From Anaeromyces robustus (Eukaryota; Neocallimastigomycota; Neocallimastigomycetes; Neocallimastigales; Neocallimastigaceae): DNA of 32,880 bases. Below are positions 21,998 through 32,401 of this stretch, piece by piece. A program made the position numbers and the translations under genes. The notes below the pieces were generated by a model. It made no database searches, was not told the origin of the DNA, and was given only the letters and a program-made list of their open reading frames with translations. Location of the stretch: assembly GCA_002104895.1 (NCBI GenBank), contig MCFG01000214.1, forward strand, positions 85,001-117,880. The letters run 5' to 3'. Every line of letters starts with the position of its first letter. Position 1 is the first letter of the stretch.

Positions 21998-23408
21998 ATT
22001 TTTAATTTAATTTTTTTTTAAATACATGACAATAATTTTTATAGAATAGCTTTATTAAAAAAAAAGCGATAAAAATTAAATACAAAGTCGTATTATTAAA
22101 ATATAGTTTTAATAAACTAAAAAATACGTTATTTATTTTATATTTATTTATATTTTATTGAATATATAATAATTTCCTATTAAAGTATTATTAATTAAAT
22201 GATAAAATAATTGAAATTATTCTATCGGTTATTAATAATTTCACAAAATTAATACAGTTTTATAAAAAAAAATTAATTGTTATATTTATATTTATACTAA
22301 AATTAAAAATAATATATTTATATTATTAATAATATATATATTTATAGAGTAATAAAAATAATAATCAATTTTATAAACGAAATAAAGTGAATAAAGTTTT
22401 AGAATATATTAAACTATATATGTTCTATAAAAAATGAATGAATAAACAAACAAGTAAATTAATAAAATTAATTAGTTTTAATAATTATAAATTACAATGA
22501 AATATTATTTATATTATTATATTAATTATTATATATTTTAATTATTTTAATTACGATGTAAATTTTTATTGTATATAACATAACAATTAAATTTAAGTTA
22601 TACTACTTTAATTGTTTTATTAATTTATTATTTCAAAATATTTGACTAAATGATTAATTAAAAGTTTTTTATTATTTAATATATTTTCGTTTATTTATTA
22701 ATTATTTATTATTTATATAATTATAAAAAAACTTAACTAATTAATGATTAAATATATTATTTATTATTTTTATTATATATTATTTTAAATTACAAATGAT
22801 AATAAACTATAAATTAATTTGATATGAAAATAATTTTACAAATTATATATTATATTATTTTCTATAATTATTTATTTATTATTTACTATATTTATGATTT
22901 ATTATTAATTATTTACTATCATTTTAACCATAATTACTTTATTAATTATATTTTATTATTTTATCATTTAATATATTTTTATTTATGCTTGTTATTTATT
23001 ATCAATTATTGAAAAAAATAAATAATTAATATAATTATTAATTATTTATTTATAACTTAATATTATAAAAATAAGTAATAATAATTATATGATAAAAAGA
23101 TATTATATATATTATATTATTATTATATTTCTATTATCTATTAATTCGTATCTATTATTTATTATTTATTATTATTTATGATTGTATTATTTTATTATTT
23201 TTTATATTTATTATAAATTAGTATTTATTTTTTATTATTTATTATTTATTATTTATTAATTATTTATTATTTATTATTTATTATTTATTATTATTTATGA
23301 TTATATTATTTTATTATTTTTTATATTTATTATAAATTAGTATTTATTATTTATTATTTATTATTTATTATTTATTATTTATTATTTATTTATTATTATT
23401 TTATTCTA
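21998..23408. other. Outer left flank of palindrome B, AT-rich, no gene
   Basis: The first 250 bases match the flank at 15824 onwards. Beyond that is simple A/T sequence with TTTATTA repeats (about 23150-23400). The one open frame of about 60 codons (22824-23012) is simple sequence. Confidence 0.6.
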
Positions 23409-24597
23409 TATATTTATTGTATAATTTAAATAAATTTTTTTTATAGAGTATTGGAATATGAATAAACAAATCAATAAAAAAAAATTTTTTTTTTTCAATA
23501 TTTATAAATTTTTACATGTTTAAATTTTAAGATCAAATTTTTTTCAATTTTTTGAATTTTTTAAAATTTTGCATTTTCAAAATTTGAGATCAGTAAATTT
23601 TAAAATTTTTAATTTTCAATTTTTTAACTTAAATTTTTTTAATTTATGAAAATTTTTTTAATTAAATGAAAAAAATTAAAATTTAAATAAATTTACAAAA
23701 ATTCTAAATGAATAAATTAAATAAATTATTTTTTAATTTGTTCGTCCAGACCAATAAAATGGAAATAAATTAATGATTGGATTAAATAATTTAATAATAA
23801 ATTAAATAATAAAATTAAATGAATAAATTAAATAAATTTTTAAAGTTTTGTACTCAAAATTTGTGTTTTTTTTGAAAAATTAAATGAATAAAAAAAATAA
23901 AATAAATGAATATTTAAATAAATAATTAGGGTTAGAATTACTATTTATGAAATTTACAAATTTTTTTGAATACAATAAATTCAAAATAAATAACAAAAAT
24001 ATAAAAAAATTTGTGCATATTTTTCACCAAAATTAAGTTTTTTATTTAAATATTCATTTATTTTATTTTTTATAAAATGAATATTTAATAAATATTCATT
24101 TATTTTATTTTTTTTATTCATTTAATTTTTCAAAAAAAACTCAAATTTTGAGTACAAAACTTTAAAAATTTATTTAATTTATTCATTTAATTTTATTATT
24201 TAATTTATTATTAAATTATTTAATCCAATCATTAATTTATTTCCATTTTATTGGTCTGGACGAACAAATTAAAAAATAATTTATTTAATTTATTCATTTA
24301 GAATTTTTGTAAATTTATTTAAATTTTAATTTTTTTCATTTAATTAAAAAAATTTTCATAAATTAAAAAAATTTAAGTTAAAAAATTGAAAATTAAAAAT
24401 TTTAAAATTTACTGATCTCAAATTTTGAAAATGCAAAATTTTAAAAAATTCAAAAAATTGAAAAAAATTTGATCTTAAAATTTAAACATGTAAAAATTTA
24501 TAAATATTGAAAAAAAAAAATTTTTTTTTATTGATTTGTTTATTCATATTCCAATACTCTATAAAAAAAATTTATTTAAATTATACAATAAATATAA
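23409..24597. repeat. Large palindrome B (inverted repeat with 118-bp spacer)
   Basis: The left arm (about 23409-23922) and right arm (about 24041-24597) are near-perfect inverted copies, including TATAGAGTATTGGAATATGA at about 23442 and its reverse complement at about 24547-24566. The arms are highly similar to those of palindrome A. The spacer (about 23923-24040) has the same sequence as in A but reversed: GGGTTAGAATTACTATTTAT is on the left here, whereas its complement is on the right in A. A small extra duplication (ATTCATTTATTTTATTTTTT) lies at the inner edge of the right arm. Confidence 0.9.
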
Positions 24598-25231
24598 TCA
24601 TAAATAATAATAAATAAATAAATAATAAATAATAGATAATAAATAATAAATAATAAATAAATATAGAATAAATTAGTAAAAATAAATAATAAATAATAAA
24701 TAATTAATAATAAATAATAAATAAATATAGAATAAATTAGTAAAAATAAATAATAAATAATAAATTATAAATAATTAAATAAATATTAGTTAAATAAATA
24801 ATAATAATTACATTAATAATAAATAAATAATAAAATAATAAAATAAATAATAAATAAAAATAATGTATTAAGTATATAAAAACTATTTTTAATCGTATAA
24901 TTATTATTATTTATTTTTATAATTTTAAGTTATACGTAGTAAGTAATAATAATTAGTATTTATAATAATCAATTAATTAATTAATTAATTATTATTTATT
25001 TAATTAATAATAAATAATAAATAGCAAATATAAACAAAATTAATAATACTAAATATATTAAATAATAAAATTAGAAAATATATATAATATATATTAATAA
25101 AGCAATTATAATGATTAAAATAATAGTAAATAATTAATAATAAATTATTAAGTAATAAATAATACATATTATTATTTTATAATTATTTAAAGTTTATAAA
25201 AAATTAATTTATAATTTAAATAGACAATTAT
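24598..25231. repeat. AAT/AAATAAT simple sequence, right flank of palindrome B
   Basis: Simple repeats with one duplicated block, containing AATATAGAATAAATTAGTAA, at about 24660 and 24724. No gene is seen. Confidence 0.7.
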
Positions 25232-25256
25232 CGAATCATTTTTAAGTATGGCTTTT
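25232..25256 (+). promoter_or_regulatory. Shared upstream motif of the ankyrin genes, copy 3
   Basis: CGAATCATTTTTAAGTATGG followed by CTTTT. It ends 166 bases before the probable original ATG at 25423, and a T-rich tract follows as at the 20233 gene. Confidence 0.55.
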
Positions 25257-25422
25257 CTAATTTTATTAATTTTTTTTTCTTTTTTTTTCTTTTAATTTTT
25301 TTTATTATATTATTACAATATATAATTCATCAGTTGTTTAATATAAAAAGTAATTAAAACAATATTAAAACTAGAAAAAATATATATATTGTTATTTTTA
25401 TTATTATAAGTATTATTTAATA

Positions 25423-26594
25423 ATGAATAAAGACCAGAAAGAAATAAATACCAAATTATTTAATGAAAATAAAACAATAAAACCATTATAATTGAATTAA
25501 TGAAAAAAAATGATATTAAAAATCTTACAAATTATATTATTAAGAACAATATAATATTAGAAAATTTTAACATTAAAAATAAAATTGATTTATTAATTTA
25601 TGGAATTAGAATTAATGTTTCAGTTAATATATTTAATTTTATTTATAACCATTGCCATTATAAAAATATAAATTATACTTACATAATAAATAAAGATGAA
25701 ATTGTAACGCCTCTTTTTTTAGCACTTTATTATTCAAATTATGATTTGGCTAAAACTATTATAGAAAAAGGAGGTAATATTAATTACAAAGGAATAAAAT
25801 ATAATGTTTTATCCTTTTTAAAGAAAAAAAGAGCTATAGATAAAAGTAAATTAATTTTTATTTTATCTCATGGTTTCAATATAACATATATTAATAAATA
25901 TCAATTAACATATAATTTGAATTTTAGCTTAATCAAAGTTATTTTAGAATTTTGTATTTTTAATAATAATTTTATATTAAAATTATTAAGTATTAATAAA
26001 AATAAAACACCAATGTCAAAAAATGCATTTTATGAATTAATCCGAAAAGAAAAAGGTAAATTTGAAATAAAAGAATGGTATTACAATCTTTTAAATAAAC
26101 AAAGATATAAGCAAATTGAATATATTTATAGTTATGAAGATAGAAACAATAATGCTAATAATATTCAAAAATTATTACAATGTGCTAATAAAATTGATAC
26201 TTCTGATAATGATTTTTTAAAATATACTATTTTGAGAAAAATTGAAAAAAAGAAATTAAATATTTTTATGGAAAAAGATTATTTACATTATGAATTTAAT
26301 AAAATATACTTCGATAAATTAAAGAAAATTAATAGATTCATAAAGAAGAAAACATTTACTCAATTAATGATTTTTTTTGAAGAAAACAAATTTATTTTTA
26401 AAGACTTAAAAATGGTTGATTATGATTTCATAACATTTTCAATATTAAAAGATATACCAATAAGTTATATTAAAGAAGTTCTTAAATATTGTCCATTATA
26501 TATATTTAAAAAGAAATGGATTAAAATGACACTCGCAACGAATAATCAAGCTCTTTTACGTATTTTGTTAAAATCATTCAAAGAAATGATATAA
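25423..26594 (+). pseudogene. Ankyrin-family gene, 5' end frame-shifted (364-aa frame from 25500)
   Basis: The uninterrupted frame starts at 25500, but homology reaches further upstream. Just before that ATG, in frame, the sequence reads NNKTIIIEL, matching NQNRKTIVKF of the 20233 paralogue. An ATG at 25423 opens MNKDQKEINTKLFNENKTIK in a different frame, then stops. A one-base change in the A-rich stretch around 25474-25482 would explain this, so it is either a real mutation or a sequencing error in a homopolymer. If translated from 25500, the protein keeps the ankyrin unit (residues 69-95, VTPLFLALYYSNYDLAKTII then EKGGNIN), the family block WYYNLLNKQRYKQIEYIY (193-210) and the C-terminal module (KKWIKMTL...). 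It resembles the 20233 protein in length and lacks the second ankyrin unit of the minus-strand paralogue. The body is clean, so the defect is recent or not real. Confidence 0.75.
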
Positions 26595-27093
26595 AAAAAT
26601 TTATTCTATAAAATAATTAAAATAATAATCTTTTTTATAATTAAAATTTATAATATAATTTAAAATAATGTATATATATTTAAATATAATAAACAAATAA
26701 ATAAATAATATTAAAAAAAAATAATAAATATTTATATTTATTTGCTAAAAATTTTATTAAACTTTATTCATGAATATTATAATAGTTTTCTATAATGATT
26801 ATTCATTTTATTTATACTTTATAATATTTATATGTAAATTAATAATAATTGAAAATATTTTTAAAATAAATATTATAAAATATAATTAAATTTTATTATT
26901 GTTAAATATAATTAGTAAATTTTTTATTTTATATGTTATTATGATCTAATTATCGTTATAATTTTCTAAAAAACAAAATAAATACAATCTTTATATGTAT
27001 AAATTGTAAAAAAAAATTTATATTATAAATAAAACAATACTATGAAATTTATATTAAAAATCATTAGATTTTTTTAATTTTTTATTAATTGTA
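26595..27093. other. AT-rich intergenic DNA, no gene seen
   Basis: Simple A/T sequence after the third ankyrin gene. No repeat partner or open frame was recognised. Confidence 0.6.
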
Positions 27094-28020
27094 ACGGAAC
27101 GGTAGTTCCAATATTACAATTGACACCAAAATCTGAAGTAAACACAAACAAAATAAAATTTAAAATAAAAGATACTTATTGCAATATCAGAACACCTTTC
27201 CTTTGTTAACCTGAAAGGTCGGTGTCGAGATATATATATTAGTAAGATTTAGTTTTAAGTTTTATTTTATTTTTATTTAAAATATGTTTTATTAGAATTT
27301 AGTTTTATTAATTATTAATAACTAATCTTTGTAGTATTTCAAACTACTTATGAATTAATTATTACTAATATATATAAAGTTATAAAAGAATAAAAGCACA
27401 AAGAAAAATATTTTAACTAAAAGTTTTACACCTATTTATACTTTTTGCGGAAAAATAGTTTTAAAAATAAAAGTTCATAAAAAATAATAAAAATTGCTAG
27501 AAACTAAGATATTTTGTTATAAAATGAATCTCATAGAAAAATAAAGAAATATTATATAATTTTTTCTTAAAGTTTCTAATTTCATTCCATGTAATTCTAT
27601 AAAGAAATACAGAGATAAAATACAGAAACAAATACAGAATAAAATACAGAAATTTATAATAAATAAATTTAAAATAAAATTTTTATAAAATTTGGAACAA
27701 GGTGTGAGTCGAACCCAGAGTGTTCGCCCAGATGGTCATAGTTACTAACCACTAGACCATGGTTACTATTTTACTAATTGAGGGATTCGTTACATGGTCC
27801 TCCTTCAGGATTCGGATACCAGACGAATCTTAAAACTAGGCTAAACTATACTAAAAAATTTTTTAACTAAATTTTAAACTATACTATATAGGTGTAAAAA
27901 TAATATAATTTGATATTAATAAAAATACATGAATATTAATTAAAATACATGAATATTAATAAAGTTTACATGATATTGATAATATTATGACTAAACTAAA
28001 CTAAGCTAAGATTTTAAACT
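27094..28020. repeat. Dispersed repeat, copy 2, with tRNA-like insert
   Basis: This is the second copy of the repeat at 12703-13340. The best-matching parts are 27449-27690 and 27838-28020. Between them lies about 148 bp absent from copy 1: copy 1 reads ATAAAATT directly into AGGCTAAAC. The left 350 bases contain GTGTCGAGATA and ATATTACAA in the reverse order to copy 1, plus extra sequence. It lies just beyond the 3' side of the minus-strand Gag fragment, which would suit an LTR, but boundaries are not established. Confidence 0.6.
27694..27768 (-). repeat. tRNA-derived sequence (SINE head or tRNA pseudogene)
   Basis: On the minus strand TGGTCTAGTGG (27759-27749) is a good A box and GGGTTCGACTC (27716-27706) a good B box, 32 bases apart. 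Residues GTTCGA fall at the normal T-loop positions if counted as a 72-base tRNA. The D, anticodon and acceptor stems do not pair, so this is not a working tRNA gene. Just beyond it (27784-27790 with 27823-27829) GATTCGT and ACGAATC can form a hairpin. Confidence 0.55.
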
Positions 28021-28089
28021 AATAATAATAACAATAAGTTTGATATTGATAAAGAATAAAATATTGATAAAATAAATTTAATAGTTGAG

Positions 28090-29890
28090 ATTCATTATTT
28101 AAGTTTTTCTTTTTCATTTTGGTTTATTTTTAACAAAGTAACAGAGTAAGTTTTCAGGTGGTTTATCTTCATAAGGGAGATATGCATCAAGTTTAAATTC
28201 TTTAAATTTGTTGTTTTGCTTTCTTTTGTATTTAATTGATTTTGAATTGCTGATTGCAAAGAATGAAGAGTTGTTAATAATTTCTTTTGAATTTGCTAAG
28301 GAAAAATTTTGACATGTAGAATATTTATATATTTTGAACGAAAATTTGACTTTAATTTATTATTATCGTTCACACTCTCCTTCGAAAAGATTGGATTAAT
28401 GGGTTTTGAAAAATTATTATTTTGAATATGTTGATTTGAAGAATTAGATTTTAGGCAAGAATTAGGATTGCCAGAGGAAACAGATTGATTACCAGATTTC
28501 AGATTATTACAAGAATTATTATTAAAAGAATCGTTACTAAGATTAACAGAGTTACAAGGAGAATTACTAGAGTTAACAGGATTACAAGAATTTGTACTAA
28601 GATTAACAGGATTATTACAAGAATTTTTTTTAGGAAGTACACAAGAGTTAGAAACATAAGTTGGTTTATTATTATTTTTCAAAGGTTGTGAATTAATTGA
28701 TTTTGTACGTTCTGAGTGGAAACAAGAAGTATTACAAGAAGGTTTATTGCCAGAGTGATTATCAAGATTATTATTATTTTTAGAATGAGGTTTACAAGAT
28801 TTATCAGATATTGTATTTTGAGAATTCGTCACGAATGAATTTGGGAGTATTAAACAATTTGAAAGACAATAATTTGAGTTGAAACTTATTTCTTTAGTTG
28901 TAAAGTTGATAGAGGGATTGTGAGTTACGAGCCAATCTATTCCAAGAATACCACAATACGAAGGTAAATCTACAATATAGAATTCTGTTTTACAAAGGTG
29001 ATTTTTATATTTCAACGAGATAGGAAAAGTTTTACCAAAAATTGTTTGATTTCCGGCTACTCCAGAAACGGCAGGAAAAGTAGAATCAGAATCAAAAGGA
29101 ATATTGTTTTCTTTAGCAAAGTGTATATCCATAAGATTTAATTGAGAACCTGAATCGATGAGTAGTTTAGCATTGCAAGAAGAGTTTAAAGTTTGTAGAT
29201 TGAATTCGGCAACTGGAGCATTCAAAGATGGATCATCAGAAAGTCTAGGTCTTGATTTTGGTTTGGATTCTGGATTAGAAATAAAAGCATTGCTGGAAGA
29301 GGGTTTATTATCATCTTCATTCACTTTATTCTTTAAAGGGCAATTATTAACTTGATGGTTTTTTGATCCACAGTAGAAACAAAGATGTTCTTTTCTTCTT
29401 CTTTCTTTTTCTTCACGAGTTATTGTTTCATTGGATTTATTCGAAGCAAATTGAAAAGAGTTAGTATGACGACCAAAAGAATGATTACTTGAATTATTTG
29501 ATTTAAAATATTGATTATGCGTAGAAAGTCTTAAATCTATACGAGAAGCTATGGTTTGAAGAGAGAATAAGGATTGTGGTCCAGGAAACATTTCTAAGAT
29601 TCTGGTTGCAATATTGTCGTTTAATCCTGCGAGAAAAGCATCCATTTTAGCAGCTTCATTCCAAGAAGAGTCATCTGCGTATTTATTGAACTCTAGGATG
29701 TAGCTTCTTACATCTCCAAGACGTCTCTGTTTAATGGTTGTGAGCTTTTGGTTTGCTATGAAGGTTGAATCATAATTTCCAAAGGTAGCTTTAAACTTGG
29801 ATATAAACGCTTCATAGTCATCTAAACATGGGTCCACATTTTCAATTAAAGTTGCGGCCCAATTCATTGCAGAACCGTAAAGTCTGGAAA
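28090..29890 (-). mobile_element. Ty3-like LTR retroelement, broken Gag-protease fragment
   Basis: Only the Gag and protease part of the element is recognisable. No reverse transcriptase, RNase H or integrase and no confirmed LTR pair is seen, so the copy is a fossil with at least two breaks. Its inner Gag matches the plus-strand Gag that begins at 32473, so both belong to one family. The repeat at 27094-28020 may be its LTR remains, and a tRNA-like sequence adjoins the other end. Age: clearly diverged from the second copy, but the protein is still readable, so moderately old. Confidence 0.75.
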
Positions 29891-29903
29891 ATGATGTATG
29901 CAA
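28296..29903 (-). pseudogene. Gag-protease of a Ty3-like element (fossil, incomplete)
   Basis: The open frame is 535 residues. Residues about 6-130 are a retrotransposon Gag domain (RLYGSAMNWAATLIE, EFNKYADDSSW, MDAFLAGLND). A CCHC zinc knuckle CFYCGSKNHQVNNC is at 175-188, and an aspartic-protease active-site motif LLIDSGS is at about 247-253. The last 150 residues are low-complexity and rich in Asn, Ser and Cys, with repeats of the NSCNNPVNLS type. The first few residues do not match the related Gag at 32473 and probably come from flanking DNA. Gag packages element RNA and the protease processes the polyprotein. This copy is not expected to be active. Confidence 0.8.
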
Positions 29904-29935
29904 ACCTTAATGTAAACGAATACTAGAAATTATAG

Positions 29936-30001
29936 AGTTGGCTTACTCGTTAAGCTCTAGAACTCTGCTCAGTATTCCTGGGTTCAATACACAGGAATGC
30001 C
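29936..30001 (+). repeat. tRNA-like sequence (pseudogene or SINE head)
   Basis: TGGCTTACTCG (29939-29949) is close to an A box and GGTTCAATACA (29981-29991) to a B box. GCTTA and TAAGC pair as a D-arm-like stem, and CCTG/CAGG flank the T-loop-like part. The anticodon stem is poor, so a functional tRNA is unlikely. It begins about 45 bases after the edge of the Gag fragment. No poly(A) tail or duplicated target was found. Confidence 0.45.
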
Positions 30002-30268
30002 TTTTGTTAAAATTTATATTTTTATTTTTTACTATTTTATTATTTTATTTTTTTATTATTATTTTATTATATATTAATATATTATAAAGTGTATTAAATG
30101 ATAATATTATTTTATTATAAAAAGGTTAATAGACCAATTAGATTTAGAATATAATAACTCATGAAAAATGTAATTAAAATATTTTGAAATAATGTTTATA
30201 AATATTCAAGAATTTTCTCATTTGAAAATTCGAGTTTTTATTAACAAAGAAATAATAAAATAAATAAA

Positions 30269-30538
30269 ATTATTTGATACTAACCTGTTGTTTGTTTGTG
30301 TCCAATAATTCTTGTTTATTTTCTAATATTGAGGTGTTTTTAAGTTTATTAAGAATTATTATTGTTGGACTTCTGTTCTTTACAATAAAAACTCCTATAA
30401 AATTTTTTAAACACCTTAGTATCAAATAATCAAATATAAAATTTTTAAAGACTACTTAAGTAAGTCAGTAAAAATTTATATTAAAGGAAAAGGACGCTGA
30501 AAAAATAGAAAAGTCCGTATACTAATATAAATTTTTAC
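30269..30538. repeat. Cluster of nested inverted repeats
   Basis: ATTATTTGATACTAA (30269-30283) is inverted perfectly at 30416-30430. Inside, GTCCAATAATTCTT (30300-30313) pairs with 30351-30370, with a small insertion. AGGTGTTT (30332-30339) pairs with AAACACCT (30409-30416). Then GACTACTTAAGTAAGTC (30450-30466) is a near-palindrome, and GTAAAAATTTATATTA (30468-30483) is inverted perfectly at 30523-30538 around an inner GGAC/GTCC stem. The outer pair encloses 162 bp and would fit a small MITE. The cluster as a whole could equally be a structured leader of the plus-strand retroelement. Confidence 0.7.
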
Positions 30539-30605
30539 CTTTTGGCGCTTAATAGTAATAAAAAATTTTATATAATAATTTTTATAAAACAAAATTTTTT
30601 TAATG

Positions 30606-30903
30606 ACAATTTCAATTTCAGTTCAATTTTAATTTCAAATCTCAATTTCAATTTCTATCACAATTCAATTAAAACTTCAATTTCAGTTCAATTTTAATTT
30701 CAAATCTCAATTTCAATTTCAATTTCAATCACGATTCAATTAAAATTTCAATTTCAATTTAAAATCTCAATTTCAACTTCAATTATAATTCAATTAAAAT
30801 TTCAATTTCAATTTAAAACCTCAATTTCAATTTCGACTACAATCCAATTAAAATTTCAATTACAATTTAAAATTTCAATTCAAACTTCAATTACAAATCA
30901 ATT

Positions 30904-30934
<31 letters not shown>

Positions 30935-31026
30935 ATTTCAATTTCAATTTCAATTTCAATTTCATTTCAATTTCAATTTCAATTTCAATTTCAATTTCAA
31001 TTTCAATTTCAATTTCAATTTCAATT

Positions 31027-31063
<37 letters not shown>

Positions 31064-31118
31064 CAATTTCAATTTCAATTTCAATTTCAATTTCAATTTC
31101 AATTTCAATTTCAATTTA
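30606..31118. repeat. (TTTCAA)n hexanucleotide arrays, degenerate to perfect
   Basis: Degenerate TTTCAA/CTTCAA units run from 30606 to about 30900, then perfect arrays occupy 30930-31030 and 31064-31118. They are split by a 26-base A run (30904-30929) and a 33-base T run (31031-31063). Another A/T block follows at about 31182-31217. Confidence 0.95.
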
Positions 31119-31639
31119 TTCTTAATTTTAAATCCAATTTAAATTTAAATTTTGATTACAAATTCCAATTTAGTATTAATTAAAAAAAAAAAAAAAAAAA
31201 AAAAAATTTTTTTTTTATCATCAAATTTAAATTCAATTGCAAATTGAAATTTCAATCTCAAAATTTCAAAATCAATTCTGTCAATAAAAAAAAATCTTTT
31301 TTATTTAAAACAATACCAAACTAGAAGAGAATAAAACATTACAATTAAAGTAAACTTGACTAAAATATACAAAAAAGGAAAAAAATATGAAAAAAAAAAT
31401 AAATAAATACAAAGAAATTTAAATAAATCCAATAATAAAATTTAAATATATAAGTGAATGAATAAATATTTTTTAAATAAATCAATTAATAAGTGAATAA
31501 AAATATAATATTTAAATAAAACACATAATAAAAAATAAACGAATAATTGTAATAAAACAAATAAAAAAAAAAATAATATAAAATATTTTTCTTTTTAATA
31601 AAAGAAAAATAAATATTTTTATATAAATTGTTATAAATT

Positions 31640-31968
31640 TTCTTTAAATCAGCTTCCTGTGACTTCCTACGCGAGGTAGCTTAATCAACTGCCGATACGT
31701 AATACTTTTGTTTTCTGGGATATTTGACAACTGAGGTAGCTCATATAATTTTTTTCTTAAGGCTAATTAAGTTAGTCGTTAAAAAAAGAAATTAATAATA
31801 TCCTACCTTTTATTAATTTTTAATTAATATTAACAGTCGAATATCTTAGCGTTTATATAACGGTTATAACAAAAGAGCTAAGGGTTCTATCACCTGAAGT
31901 TATTTAATAATTTATAAATAATTTGTTATAAAAATATTTAATTTTAATTATTAAAAAGAAAATATTAT

Positions 31969-32029
<61 letters not shown>

Positions 32030-32359
32030 CTTTAAGAAAATTTATTGTTGATTTATATAAAAATTTAATATTGATAATTGAAATATCCTTTTCTTATTGA
32101 TATTGAATTTAACAGTTTAAATCAGCATAGACGAGCCTTACTAATCAATCAACAGAGGTATAGTAAGGGTGGTAATAAGATCCTGAAGCGCGTGACGGAA
32201 CATAGATCGCGTGAATAGGGTGACGGAAAACGTTTACCATCGGATGAAAGACTCTTGATTAGTAGTCTATTATATTTAAACTGGTCGGAAATTCAATTTC
32301 AATAATAACAATATTAAATTTATTTTTTTATAAACTTATATTACTTGAAAACTCAAAAG

Positions 32360-32401
<42 letters not shown>

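Noticed and set aside
22824-23012. 62-residue plus-strand open frame
   Set aside because: Simple A/T sequence encoding Ile/Tyr/Phe only, with no motif.
21961-25256. Classic DNA transposon with terminal inverted repeats
   Set aside because: The outer motifs are inverted, but no transposase and no resolvable target duplication exist, and the same motif also precedes ankyrin genes; it is kept as an open alternative.
27694-27768. Functional tRNA gene on the minus strand
   Set aside because: A and B boxes are good, but the D, anticodon and acceptor stems do not pair when laid out as a cloverleaf.
28485-29355. Plus-strand open frames across the Gag fossil
   Set aside because: They are antisense shadows; zinc knuckle, protease motif and Gag domain are all on the minus strand.
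29936-30001. Functional tRNA gene on the plus strand
   Set aside because: D-arm and T-arm are only approximate, and no proper anticodon stem or acceptor stem is seen.
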